This document shows positions 15,840 through 23,718 of a DNA stretch of 42,703 nt, in pieces. The notes under the pieces were generated by a model that worked only from the letters and a program-made list of their open reading frames with translations, made no database searches and was not told the DNA's origin. The first letter of the stretch is position 1. Every line of letters starts with the position of its first letter. Origin of the DNA: Desulfovulcanus ferrireducens (lineage in GTDB: Bacteria; Desulfobacterota; Desulfovibrionia; Desulfovibrionales; Desulfonatronovibrionaceae); contig NZ_JAGUQP010000027.1 of assembly GCF_018704065.1 (NCBI RefSeq), forward strand, positions 1 through 42,703, in the 5' to 3' direction. Position numbers and translations under genes: made by a program.

Positions 15840-17783
15840 ATGTCCAATAAACGTCATATTTATCTGCAAACCATAGAAATAGAGGAAGCTATTCATAAGG
15901 TAAAACATGTCCTTCAACCCAGTCAATTAGTGCAAAAAGAAATGGTGCCGACCCATGATGCCGTAAGGAGAATTACAGCCGCTCCCATCTGGGCGAAGTA
16001 CTCATCCCCTACCTTTCATAGTGCGGCCATGGATGGGGTGGCAGTAAAAGCAGACAAGACATTTCAGGCCAGGGAAGGCAGTCCCGTGTATTTAAAGAAG
16101 GAGCAGGATTATATTGAAGTAAATACAGGCAACCCCCTGCCAGAAGGTATGGATGCAGTGATCATGATTGAAAATATAGTCCAGGTCGATGATGATACTA
16201 TTGCTATAGAACAGCCTGCTTTTCCCTGGCAGCATGTTCGTCGAATCGGGGAAGATATCGTGGCCACGGAGCTCCTTCTCCCCCAGAATCATGAACTTTC
16301 GCCCTATGATATCGGAGCACTTTTAAGTGCTGGCATTTGGGATGTAGAAGTGTGGGAAAAGGTGAAGATTCTCATCATTCCTACAGGCGACGAAGTCCTG
16401 GACTTTCGCTTGCGCCCCAAGCCTAAAGCCGGCCAAGTAGTGGATAGTAACTCTCAAGTTCTGGCCAGTATGGCCAAATCCTGGGGATGTGATGTCCAAA
16501 CCATTGCCCCTGTGCCTGACGATGTGAATAAACTTGAGGCAGCCGTGGACCAGGCCTTGAACTCTTCTGCCCATGTTGTGGTCATTGGCGCAGGGTCTTC
16601 TGCAGGGAGTAAAGATTTTACGCGCCAGATTATGGAGCGCTTTGGTCAGGTGTTGGTTCACGGCATTAAGGCCATGCCAGGTAAACCATCTCTTTTGGGC
16701 GAGGCCAGGGGAAAGTTGTTGGTTGGTGCACCTGGTTATCCTGTCAGTGCGGTCATCTGTTTTGAGCAATTGTTAAAGCCCATTGTTCATTGGCTTGGGC
16801 GCAAAGTTTTATCTGAGCCAGAAAAAATAGAGGTTGAATTAACTAGGCGGGTGCCGTCTAAACTTGGAGTGCGCGAATTTTTGCGTTTGTCCATTGGGCG
16901 GGTGGGGGATAAATATGTGGCCACACCTCTGGCCAGAGGCGCTGGAATGATTACAACTTTAACAAAGGCCCAGGGCATGACCATTATTGAGGAAAAAAAA
17001 GAGGGTTTGGAAGAAGGCGCCATTGTGCCAGCTGTTCTTTTGCGCAACAAAAAGGAATTGGATCAAGTCCTGGTGGCTGTTGGCAGTCATGATAACACTC
17101 TGGATTTGTTGGCAAATGAACTAATGGGTCTGAGCCAGCCCATCCGGCTTTCTTCCACCCATGTGGGCAGTATGGGCGGCCTTATGGCGGTCAAAAAAGG
17201 TTCCACGCATTTAGCCGGCATACATTTATTCGACCCGGAAACAGGAGATTATAATTTCCCCTTTATTGATAAATATATCCCCGGGTTAGAATTTAAATTG
17301 ATTAACCTGGCAATCAGACATCAGGGCCTGATTGTGGCAAAGGGAAATCCAAAAAACATAAAAGGGATTGATGACCTGACCAGAAAAGATGTTCGGCTTA
17401 TTAATCGCCAGCGTGGGGCCGGTACGCGTATTCTTTTAGACCATCATCTTAAAACAGCCGGGATCAGCCCTAACCAGGTAAATGGTTACGATAAGGAGGA
17501 ATTTACGCATATGGCTGTGGCAGTAAATGTACTTAGCGGAGCTGCTGATTGTGGTCTGGGAATCTATGCGGCGGCTAAAGCCCTGGGTCTGGATTTTGTG
17601 CCTTTGGCCAAGGAGCGCTATGATCTTCTTATCCCGGATTTTGTAATGCAGGATGAAAAAGTGCAAGCCGTGTTGGAGTTTTTAAATAACGATGCCTTTA
17701 AAAATAAAATTCTCGCTTTGGGCGGTTACGAGGTGGACTTGACCGGACAGGAGATGAAGCCGTCCGGCCAGAGGCTGGATTGA
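15840..17783 (+). CDS. MoeA-type molybdopterin molybdotransferase fused to a PBP-like domain
   Basis: The 647-residue protein has MoeA in the first about 410 residues and a periplasmic-binding-protein-like domain from about 425 to 625. MoeA signs are FHSAAMDGVAV, the MoCF part with IIPTGDEVLD, GAGSSAGSKDF and MPGKPSLLG, and GAPGYPVSAVICF. The C-terminal part shows the PBP pattern NRQRGAGTRILLDHHL and AADCGLGIYAAAKALGLDF. MoeA inserts molybdate (or tungstate) into adenylated molybdopterin. The fused domain probably binds molybdate or tungstate, or regulates; it has no signal peptide, so it is cytoplasmic. This fusion is known in archaea and sulfate reducers. AAGGAG 7 bases upstream fixes the start. 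It converges with the nitroreductase. Confidence 0.9.
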   Translation: MSNKRHIYLQTIEIEEAIHKVKHVLQPSQLVQKEMVPTHDAVRRITAAPIWAKYSSPTFHSAAMDGVAVKADKTFQAREGSPVYLKKEQDYIEVNTGNPLPEGMDAVIMIENIVQVDDDTIAIEQPAFPWQHVRRIGEDIVATELLLPQNHELSPYDIGALLSAGIWDVEVWEKVKILIIPTGDEVLDFRLRPKPKAGQVVDSNSQVLASMAKSWGCDVQTIAPVPDDVNKLEAAVDQALNSSAHVVVIGAGSSAGSKDFTRQIMERFGQVLVHGIKAMPGKPSLLGEARGKLLVGAPGYPVSAVICFEQLLKPIVHWLGRKVLSEPEKIEVELTRRVPSKLGVREFLRLSIGRVGDKYVATPLARGAGMITTLTKAQGMTIIEEKKEGLEEGAIVPAVLLRNKKELDQVLVAVGSHDNTLDLLANELMGLSQPIRLSSTHVGSMGGLMAVKKGSTHLAGIHLFDPETGDYNFPFIDKYIPGLEFKLINLAIRHQGLIVAKGNPKNIKGIDDLTRKDVRLINRQRGAGTRILLDHHLKTAGISPNQVNGYDKEEFTHMAVAVNVLSGAADCGLGIYAAAKALGLDFVPLAKERYDLLIPDFVMQDEKVQAVLEFLNNDAFKNKILALGGYEVDLTGQEMKPSGQRLD

Positions 17784-17798
17784 TTGGCGGACAATATT

Positions 17799-18368
17799 TT
17801 AGTCAACTATAATTTCCTCCAGCGTCCGTTTGGGCACATGGTGTTTACCGTCTTGGTCTCGCCAGTATTTGATATCTCCGTCAGGGCCGACAGACTCCAG
17901 GACAACAACCTCCCTGGGCTTACCAAGGGCAATGACGAGAAGAATTTCAAATTGAGCGGGGAGGTTTAAGGCTTGCTCCAACTTTTTTCGGTTAATGGAG
18001 CCGATAATACATGCACCTAAGCCTTTTTCGGTTGCTCCCAGACGGATTGTCTGCGCAGCTATCCCATGATCGCAGCCAAAAGATTGACTAATATTTTTGT
18101 CACCCAGAATAATGATGTACGCTGAAGGCCTCTCGCCAGGGGCAGGTCCGGACCACTCCGGGATGTAAGCTGCCCAGCCAAGATGGGGGAAAATCAGGGA
18201 GTTTTTTTTGGGTTCGCAGGAAATGAAGTATTTTAGTGGCTGGATATTCCCTGCCGAAGGGGAAAATCTGGCAAGATCTATAAGCTCGAGAAGGGTTTCT
18301 CTGGCTATACTTTCTTCCTCATAAAAGCGGCGATAACTTCTGTTTTTGAGTACAAGGTTTTTGAACAT
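17799..18368 (-). CDS. Nitroreductase-family flavoprotein
   Basis: The 189-residue protein has the FMN-binding pattern of the family: NRSYRRFYEE near the N-terminus, the loop SPSAGNIQPLKYFI, and GATEKGLGACIIGSINR near residue 120. Such enzymes use NAD(P)H and FMN; the substrate cannot be told from sequence. ATG 18368 is chosen because AGGAGG lies seven bases in front; a TTG six bases upstream overlaps the spacer. It ends 15 bases from the MoeA stop on the opposite strand. Confidence 0.85.
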   Translation of the reverse strand: MFKNLVLKNRSYRRFYEEESIARETLLELIDLARFSPSAGNIQPLKYFISCEPKKNSLIFPHLGWAAYIPEWSGPAPGERPSAYIIILGDKNISQSFGCDHGIAAQTIRLGATEKGLGACIIGSINRKKLEQALNLPAQFEILLVIALGKPREVVVLESVGPDGDIKYWRDQDGKHHVPKRTLEEIIVD

Positions 18369-18374
18369 TTTCAA

Positions 18375-18846
18375 GCCTCCTTTATTTCCTGATCCTCGTA
18401 GACTCTAGGAGGATCAGGATGGGAAAGCAACCTATATCCTTTCCTTATCGTTGTTAAAAAAACTTGCTGCAAGTTTTTAAAGAAAAAAGTTTGACTTGTA
18501 GAGTCTGTGGCCAAACGCTATTTTAAGCGCTGATTGAAAGTCTTGGTTTCTGAAATGCCTTACAAACGGCTTGGGTAACCCATCTTGGCGAAGCTTGCGG
18601 AAAAACAGAGCATCGGGATGAAAGGGGTAAATACTTTGCGATGTTAACCATGACTATCGATATTAAAAAGAATTTTTGTTTACTCAAAATATCCCATTAT
18701 GCTCTGTCCGCAAGCAAGTTTTAGATGGGTCCAAGTCTTTGTACCAGCATGAAAGAAACCAAGACTTAGAATAAGCCATGAAAATTAAGTTGATAAAAAG
18801 GTTTGGTTACAAGCTTTGGTATTGTTTTCCCCAGTGTTTTTTTACC
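18375..18846. other. Spacer with a long intergenic palindrome
   Basis: No gene is supported. A hairpin around 18386-18420 (tcctgatcctc / gaggatcagga) lies just upstream of the nitroreductase. The rest is occupied by the palindrome at 18500-18817. Confidence 0.6.
18500..18817. repeat. Intergenic palindrome, long form (about 318 bp)
   Basis: It starts agagtctgtggccaaac. The inner arms pair imperfectly: gtcttggtttct with agaaaccaagac, acccatcttggcgaagcttgc with gcaagcaagttttagatgggt, and acagagcat with atgctctgt. The right terminus (gtttggttacaagctttgg) is a decayed form of gtttggccacagactct. The interior is shared with 5932-6190, 6249-6809 and 125-177. Confidence 0.75.
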
Positions 18847-19584
18847 TTATGAAACAAGCAGAACACAAAAAAGACCGCTGATTTCTCCCCAGATAATTGC
18901 TGCCCCAAGAAAATCACCGTTCAATCCTTCCTGTTTCCTGGCTAGCTTGTAAAGCCTTAGCAGTCCAGGGCCAAGGATTAGAAAGGAGAAAACGACCTGC
19001 TCAATATTTAAGATAGACAGTCCTAGAAGGAGGCTTAAGAAGAGATTTAAGAACAGGACTTTTGGGGTGGCGCCTTGAAGAAAATATTTGCCCATGCCGG
19101 GTCTTAAAAGGTTTCTTCCCGAAAATGCGAGAATAACCGCTGCTGTCCGGCCCAGGACAATGGCCCAGATGATGATGGCCCATTTGTTAGCTGCTGCAAT
19201 TTCATAATTTAAAATAAGTTGGCCAGTGAGCCCCAGGATGAGACCGATTACCCCAAAGGCACCAGTATGGCTGTCTTTAACTATGGTCCAAAATTTTTCT
19301 CCTTGCGCATTACTTCCTAAGCCGTCCCAGATATCTGCCCAGCCATCCCAGTGCAGGGCCCTGGTCAAATAGATGTTTAAGCATAATATGAGCCAGGCCT
19401 GGACAAGTGGATGTCCCTGGCCCAGACCCAGATAAAAGGGTAGAGTGATAATAAGCCCTAAAATGAGACTTACAGGGAAAAAATAGATCATGCACCGGCT
19501 CATGTCTTGAGGAGTGGCCATAGGAGCTTTGCCAATCCGCGATAGAAAAGATAGCGTCAATAGAAACAAGTTTTTATGGTTCAT
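18847..19584 (-). CDS. cobS: Adenosylcobinamide-GDP ribazoletransferase CobS
   Basis: The 245-residue integral membrane protein has the CobS signature LHWDGWADIWDGLGS (D80, D84, D87), then KDSHTGAFG and a GRTAAV segment. It joins adenosylcobinamide-GDP and alpha-ribazole to make the nucleotide loop of cobalamin. Its ATG overlaps the stop of the upstream SAM hydroxide adenosyltransferase gene by four bases, so the two are translationally coupled. No other cobalamin gene or cobalamin riboswitch is visible nearby. Confidence 0.93.
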   Translation of the reverse strand: MNHKNLFLLTLSFLSRIGKAPMATPQDMSRCMIYFFPVSLILGLIITLPFYLGLGQGHPLVQAWLILCLNIYLTRALHWDGWADIWDGLGSNAQGEKFWTIVKDSHTGAFGVIGLILGLTGQLILNYEIAAANKWAIIIWAIVLGRTAAVILAFSGRNLLRPGMGKYFLQGATPKVLFLNLFLSLLLGLSILNIEQVVFSFLILGPGLLRLYKLARKQEGLNGDFLGAAIIWGEISGLFCVLLVS

Positions 19585-20360
19585 TTTTGAAGAGTCAAAG
19601 AGATTTTTTGTCCTATTGAAAGGTTTAGTCTTTTCTGGGCACTGGCCTGGTTTAAGGCCAGCTCATACATTTTTTGACTGCCAGGGATAAGCCCTAGTTC
19701 ATTTGTCGGTATATGGCCATAAGTGGAAACCAGATGAAGTTGAAGTTCATTAAAAAAGAGTCGAGAGTGCTGCTCAAGAGTTGTCTCCCAACTGGTAATA
19801 GGTAGATTGAGGACTATATTGCCAAAATGATCAATATGTAAAACAGTAGTGGTTATTTTCTGTTCTTTATACTCTGGCTGTATATTGGGTAGCATATAAA
19901 TGCTGTCCGGATTAATTTCTTTACCCAGGTCATGCGCTTCTTTTCCAAGGCTTAAGCGCGCGGCCAAGGGTGCAAAAATGTCGCGGCCATGGAAAGTGCT
20001 GCTGGCCAGAAAATCTTCATGTGAGACAGTATAGACTTTATCCAATAGATGTTCATGGGCCAGCATCGTTAGCAGGCCGTTGTCCGGAGCAAGGAAAAGT
20101 CGGGTTTTGTTTTTAGCTATAAGAATTCTCCTTTTTGTGCCTACGCCTGGATCTACAACGCAGACAAAAATGGAGTCTTCAGGAAAATAGTTATAACTTG
20201 ACCATAAAAAATATGCCCCTTGGAGAATATTGAAGGGCTGGATGTGGTGGGTTAAATCGATAACTTTTATTTGGGGGTTATAGTGGGAGATAACACCTTT
20301 TAGCTGGCCCACATACATATCTTCCAGGCCAAAATCAGTTAGCAGGACTATGGGTTTCAT
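19581..20360 (-). CDS. SAM hydroxide adenosyltransferase (DUF62 family)
   Basis: The 259-residue protein starts MKPIVLLTDFG. It has the family catalytic set D70 and R77 in VVDPGVGTKRR and H124 in STFHGRDIFAP, and the PDNG motif at 92-95. Family members cleave S-adenosylmethionine with water to adenosine and methionine; they are related to fluorinases and chlorinases. The D-R spacing of seven is the hydroxide-enzyme pattern. The gene is coupled by a 4-base overlap to cobS. A metabolic link could be adenosine or SAM supply to corrinoid metabolism, but this is only inference. Confidence 0.9.
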   Translation of the reverse strand: MKPIVLLTDFGLEDMYVGQLKGVISHYNPQIKVIDLTHHIQPFNILQGAYFLWSSYNYFPEDSIFVCVVDPGVGTKRRILIAKNKTRLFLAPDNGLLTMLAHEHLLDKVYTVSHEDFLASSTFHGRDIFAPLAARLSLGKEAHDLGKEINPDSIYMLPNIQPEYKEQKITTTVLHIDHFGNIVLNLPITSWETTLEQHSRLFFNELQLHLVSTYGHIPTNELGLIPGSQKMYELALNQASAQKRLNLSIGQKISLTLQK

Positions 20361-20442
20361 AACAAAGTCTATGGGTTAAGGAGTTAAAAGGTTAAAGTGT
20401 GAAGAGCTAAGAAGACAGAAAAAGTTAACTTCTTAGCCTTTT

Positions 20443-20606
20443 AGAGTCTGTGGCCAAACCCTACTTAAGAGGACAATTTTTATAATTTTTTTCAATCCTG
20501 ATTTCTTTCAAGCTGGTGCAAATGCTTGGACCCAGCCCATTGCAATGTATTCAAGAAACCAGGATTTTCAATCTGGTAGTCAAAATGGGGTTTGGCCACA
20601 GACTCT
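20443..20606. repeat. Intergenic palindrome, complete 164-bp form
   Basis: The outer arms (agagtctgtggccaaacc and ggtttggccacagactct) are perfect complements. Inner arms (aatcctgatttctttcaa and ttcaagaaaccaggatt) pair with a few mismatches around a loop containing ggacccagccc. This is the clearest copy and serves as reference for the family. It lies between the yitT-like gene and the SAM hydroxide adenosyltransferase gene. Confidence 0.85.
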
Positions 20607-20613
20607 TTAATCT

Positions 20614-21477
20614 TTAATAGACTTTTCTTTTGGAAAATCCGCGGCCTATGACATTTAATGTGTTTTCAAAAATGACAAAGGCTTCCGGGTCAATGGAAAA
20701 GATTATTTCTTCAAGTCTTTTGAGTTGGATATTGTTGACCACGGTCATGACGATTTTTTTGCGCTGACCAGTATATGCTCCCTCACCATAGATGAGAGTT
20801 GAACCGCGGCGTAAGTTTTCATTTATGCTTTTAGCGATGGCATCTGGGGAGTTACTGATGATGAGGACCATTTTGCGTTGGTTAAATAAGGACATAAAAT
20901 ATTCACTGACAAAGGAAGAAACAAAGACTGCTGCCAGTGAAAAGAGCACCAGGTCCGTATCTAAAAAAGCAAAGCTTAAAGCAAAAATGATGAAATTAAA
21001 TAGAAAGTTTGTTTGGCCAATACGCAGGTTAAATTTTTGATGCAAAATGATAGTCAGGATACTTGCGCCACCTGTTGACCCCAGAGTTCGAAAGGCTATG
21101 CCGCCTCCAGCACCTGCAATACAACCGTAACTTAGTGCTGCCAGAAAGTGATCATGAATAATAATGCGAAAGTTGATGACCTCCAGAAAAAAGGTCATGG
21201 CCAGCATTCCAAAGAGGCTATAAAGAAAAAATCTTCGGCTGACAAAAATGAGTCCGAGGACAAATACGGGTATGTTTAAGAGAAAAAACCAGATGCTTGG
21301 ACTTAGTTTATGCGTGGAGTAATAAAAAAGAAGGCTTAAGCCCGAAATCCCGCCGCAAATAAACTGATGATCCAGGGCAATGGCCTTAATGGATGTTGCA
21401 ATAAGAAAGGCCGCCAGAGTCAGGAGCCCAAGGTTCCATGGAATGGAAAAAGTAAAATCGCGAATGCTTTTTTTCAC
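20614..21477 (-). CDS. YitT-family membrane protein (DUF161 + DUF2179)
   Basis: The protein has 287 residues: five or six membrane segments in the first about 200 residues, including the conserved STGGASIL segment (GIAFRTLGSTGGASILTI), then a soluble DUF2179 domain (MVLIISNSPDAIAKSI to the end). The function of YitT proteins is not established. GTG 21477 is chosen since GGAGG 21487-21491 lies nine bases ahead; the in-frame TTG at 21501 is less likely. A structured leader and a perfect palindrome lie just upstream. Confidence 0.85.
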   Translation of the reverse strand: MKKSIRDFTFSIPWNLGLLTLAAFLIATSIKAIALDHQFICGGISGLSLLFYYSTHKLSPSIWFFLLNIPVFVLGLIFVSRRFFLYSLFGMLAMTFFLEVINFRIIIHDHFLAALSYGCIAGAGGGIAFRTLGSTGGASILTIILHQKFNLRIGQTNFLFNFIIFALSFAFLDTDLVLFSLAAVFVSSFVSEYFMSLFNQRKMVLIISNSPDAIAKSINENLRRGSTLIYGEGAYTGQRKKIVMTVVNNIQLKRLEEIIFSIDPEAFVIFENTLNVIGRGFSKRKVY

Positions 21478-21500
21478 TTCAACTCGCCTCCAGGCATCCA

Positions 21501-21517
21501 AACCAGATAATCTGGTT
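21501..21517. promoter_or_regulatory. Perfect 17-bp palindrome upstream of yitT-like gene
   Basis: Arms aaccagat and atctggtt meet at a single central base, 24 bases upstream of the GTG start. It could be an operator for a dimeric regulator or a short hairpin in the leader RNA. Confidence 0.4.
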
Positions 21518-21539
21518 TTAGTTGCCCTATCTTCGATTT

Positions 21540-21660
21540 GTGTGCTCGGCCTTCGACATGTAAGCGCACAAAGACCTACCGGTCCTTTAGCCTTTGTGTC
21601 TGCTTGATACCCTGTGATTGGTTATTTCGGCATTAAACGAGCCCTTCCTCTTTGAAGGGC
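21540..21660 (-). ncRNA. Structured leader candidate of the yitT-like gene
   Basis: On the minus strand several helices can form: a perfect 7-bp stem 21641-21647/21654-21660 (GCCCTTC/GAAGGGC), a stem CACAAAG 21567-21573 with CTTTGTG 21592-21598 enclosing GACC/GGTC 21573-21576/21581-21584, and a TGTGC/GCACA pairing at 21541-21545/21566-21570. Some of these exclude each other. It resembles a regulatory leader, but no riboswitch class was recognised. Confidence 0.3.
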
Positions 21661-21810
21661 AATGGTTTAGTCTTTTCGTCAAAAAAACAATTCTTATTTG
21701 GTTGACCAGCGAAAAAGAGTCACCTAGCCTATATAGTTTGGGGCTGCAGGTGCAGATTGCAATTAGTTAATACATCGATTTTTTTAAGGGAACTCACGAA
21801 TCACAAAGTT

Positions 21811-22677
21811 ATGAATTTTGTTAACGTAGCGCTTTCAAGACAGGATGAATATAATAATTTCTTTTGTCAATGTGCACAAAAGGCATCAGATTATAGTTTT
21901 GCCAATATTTGGGGATGGGCAGAAGAATATGGGATAAAATGGTCTTTTGCTGATAACTTGGTCTGGCTCAAACAAACCAGACCGGAAGAAGTTTTTTGGG
22001 CCCCTGTTGGCGATTGGAACCTGGATTGGAGAAAAATTTATACTCGTATCAAGAAACCTGTTCGCTTTATCCGAGTCCCTGAGAAGTTAAAGCAAATCTG
22101 GCTTGAGCAACTGCCGGAGATCATGGTGCAAGAAGCCAGAAACCATTGGGATTACCTTTATCTTGTTCAGGAACTTATAGAGCTAAGGGGGAACAAATTT
22201 CATAAAAAGAAAAATCTATTGAATCAGTTTGTAAAAAAATATGATTTTACTTATGTTGAACTTGATCAAAAATATATTGAACATGCCCTTGCCTTACAGA
22301 CTGAATGGTGCTTGTGGAAAGAGTGTTTCAATTCGCCTGCGTTGGATGCAGAGAATAAGGCCATCATAAGGATTTTTCACGATTTTGATAGAATAAAAGG
22401 TTTATTTGGAGCTGGACTTTTAGTTGATCAGAAAATGATCGCCTACACAGTGGCTGAGGAGTTGGAACCAGACACCCTGGTTATTCACTTTGAAAAGGGA
22501 TGTCCCAATTATAAAGGGGTTTATCAGGCTATAAACCAGCTATTTTTAAAAAATTCTGCTTCGAGATATAAGTTTGTAAACAGAGAACAGGACCTGGGTG
22601 ATCTTGGACTGCGCAAGGCCAAGGAATCCTATCATCCGGTAGGCTATTTAAAGAAATATGAAGTTATTTGGAAATGA
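21811..22677 (+). CDS. DUF2156 (phosphatidylglycerol lysyltransferase C-terminal-like) protein
   Basis: The 288-residue soluble protein has the tandem acetyltransferase-like fold of DUF2156. Recognisable parts are SDYSFANIWGWAEEYGI near the start, ARNHWDYLYLVQELIELRG and KFHKKKNLLNQF in the middle, and FVNREQDLGDLGLRKAKESYHP near the end. In related proteins this domain transfers aminoacyl groups from tRNA to lipids or peptides; here there is no membrane part, so the substrate is open. ATG 21811 is chosen; the ribosome site is weak (AAGGGA is 19 bases away), and in-frame upstream codons cannot be excluded. Confidence 0.75.
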   Translation: MNFVNVALSRQDEYNNFFCQCAQKASDYSFANIWGWAEEYGIKWSFADNLVWLKQTRPEEVFWAPVGDWNLDWRKIYTRIKKPVRFIRVPEKLKQIWLEQLPEIMVQEARNHWDYLYLVQELIELRGNKFHKKKNLLNQFVKKYDFTYVELDQKYIEHALALQTEWCLWKECFNSPALDAENKAIIRIFHDFDRIKGLFGAGLLVDQKMIAYTVAEELEPDTLVIHFEKGCPNYKGVYQAINQLFLKNSASRYKFVNREQDLGDLGLRKAKESYHPVGYLKKYEVIWK

Positions 22678-22742
22678 TATTTGTTTGACTGTTCCGCCTC
22701 CGGCGGGATTAGGTTGACTGGCTTGTTTGATAGTTTAAAAGG

Positions 22743-23591
22743 CTATGAGTTATTTAACGTGTCATTAGGGATCAAGGCACACAGATAACTGGCTAGAGTA
22801 GTAAAGGCATCGCTGTTGCGGTGGTTATAGCGAAATTCTAGTTCTTTAAAGTAGAGTAAAAAGCGTTGGGGATTCATTGTTTTGAACCGTTTGAGCCTGG
22901 GCTTGGCAAAGGCCCAGAAATTTTTGTTGCCATCAATGGCGAGAGATTTCCCATTGTGTTTTAAACCGTATTGGGCAGAGATCCCGTCATCGTAAAATAA
23001 GATGCTTAAGTATTCTTTATACCGGTCAGAATAGACAATGTGCCCGATATTTTTAGTTTGTAGATGAAAATTAAGTTTAAAGTGAATTACTGTCTCTAGG
23101 CTTAAATCTGGTAAAAAATCCACAAAGACCTGGTCTGACCGTTCCAAGATACCCAAAATCGGACTGATCCTTCTGGCAGGTGGTTTGTTTTTCAAAAGAG
23201 AAAGCAGGGATAGGGAAGCAATAATCTGCGGTCCATCCAGGGAATGGGCTAGGATTGCCAGGCGAAGGACTGTCAGGGCCTTACGAACAGTATTATAGCT
23301 AACATCCAGCTGTTTGGCCATAACATCCGTGGTTACCTCCAGTTCAAAGAGTTTTAAAAATCTCAACCATTGCCGGGGAGAAAGTTGACCATAATTGATA
23401 AATCTGCGGCTGAAGTCATGGAAAGTATAGCCACACTTGGAACAGCGTCTTTTGCCGCTGGAAAGTTTATACAGCTTCCGACAGCGGCAGCGTGGACAAA
23501 AGCGTTGATAGTTTTTCCAGCAAAACTTGAGTAGAAATTTTTGAGCTGCAGCTCTGGTTTTTATTATTTTTTCGTAATCATAAAGGTACAT
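22743..23591 (-). CDS. IS1595-type transposase relative, catalytic acids lost
   Basis: The 282-residue protein keeps the IS1595/ISXO2-like framework: zinc ribbon (C32, C35, C50, C53), helix-turn-helix (DVMAKQLDVSYNTVRKAL, about 90-107), GILER strand and the middle aspartate D189 in VYSDRYKEY. At the first acid, where the family has a DE pair after G-x-(I/V)-E-(V/I), it reads IIAS (123-126). In the NGIENFW motif it reads DGNKNFW, putting K223 at the final glutamate. Two of three catalytic positions therefore appear lost in an otherwise intact frame. No terminal inverted repeats were found around it. It is probably inactive as transposase and perhaps retained as a DNA-binding protein. Confidence 0.75.
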   Translation of the reverse strand: MYLYDYEKIIKTRAAAQKFLLKFCWKNYQRFCPRCRCRKLYKLSSGKRRCSKCGYTFHDFSRRFINYGQLSPRQWLRFLKLFELEVTTDVMAKQLDVSYNTVRKALTVLRLAILAHSLDGPQIIASLSLLSLLKNKPPARRISPILGILERSDQVFVDFLPDLSLETVIHFKLNFHLQTKNIGHIVYSDRYKEYLSILFYDDGISAQYGLKHNGKSLAIDGNKNFWAFAKPRLKRFKTMNPQRFLLYFKELEFRYNHRNSDAFTTLASYLCALIPNDTLNNS

Positions 23592-23718
23592 AGTTTACGT
23601 GTTTAGGAATATAGGATGTTGGGAAGCTTGGAAGTCAAGTTCATGTTAAAAAGTGAGTAGAATGCTTGCTGAATTTTTGCACCTCCCCTTTTTTGTTCTT
23701 TTTAATCTTCCCATCTTC

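Noticed and set aside
21540-21660. c-di-GMP (GEMM) riboswitch in the yitT leader
   Set aside because: Words such as GACACAAAGGCTAAAGGACC and GGTAGGTC recall the class, but the tetraloop/receptor arrangement and the second helix do not fit.
22680-23640. A complete insertion sequence around the IS1595-like gene
   Set aside because: No matching terminal inverted repeats or target duplication were found on either side by eye.
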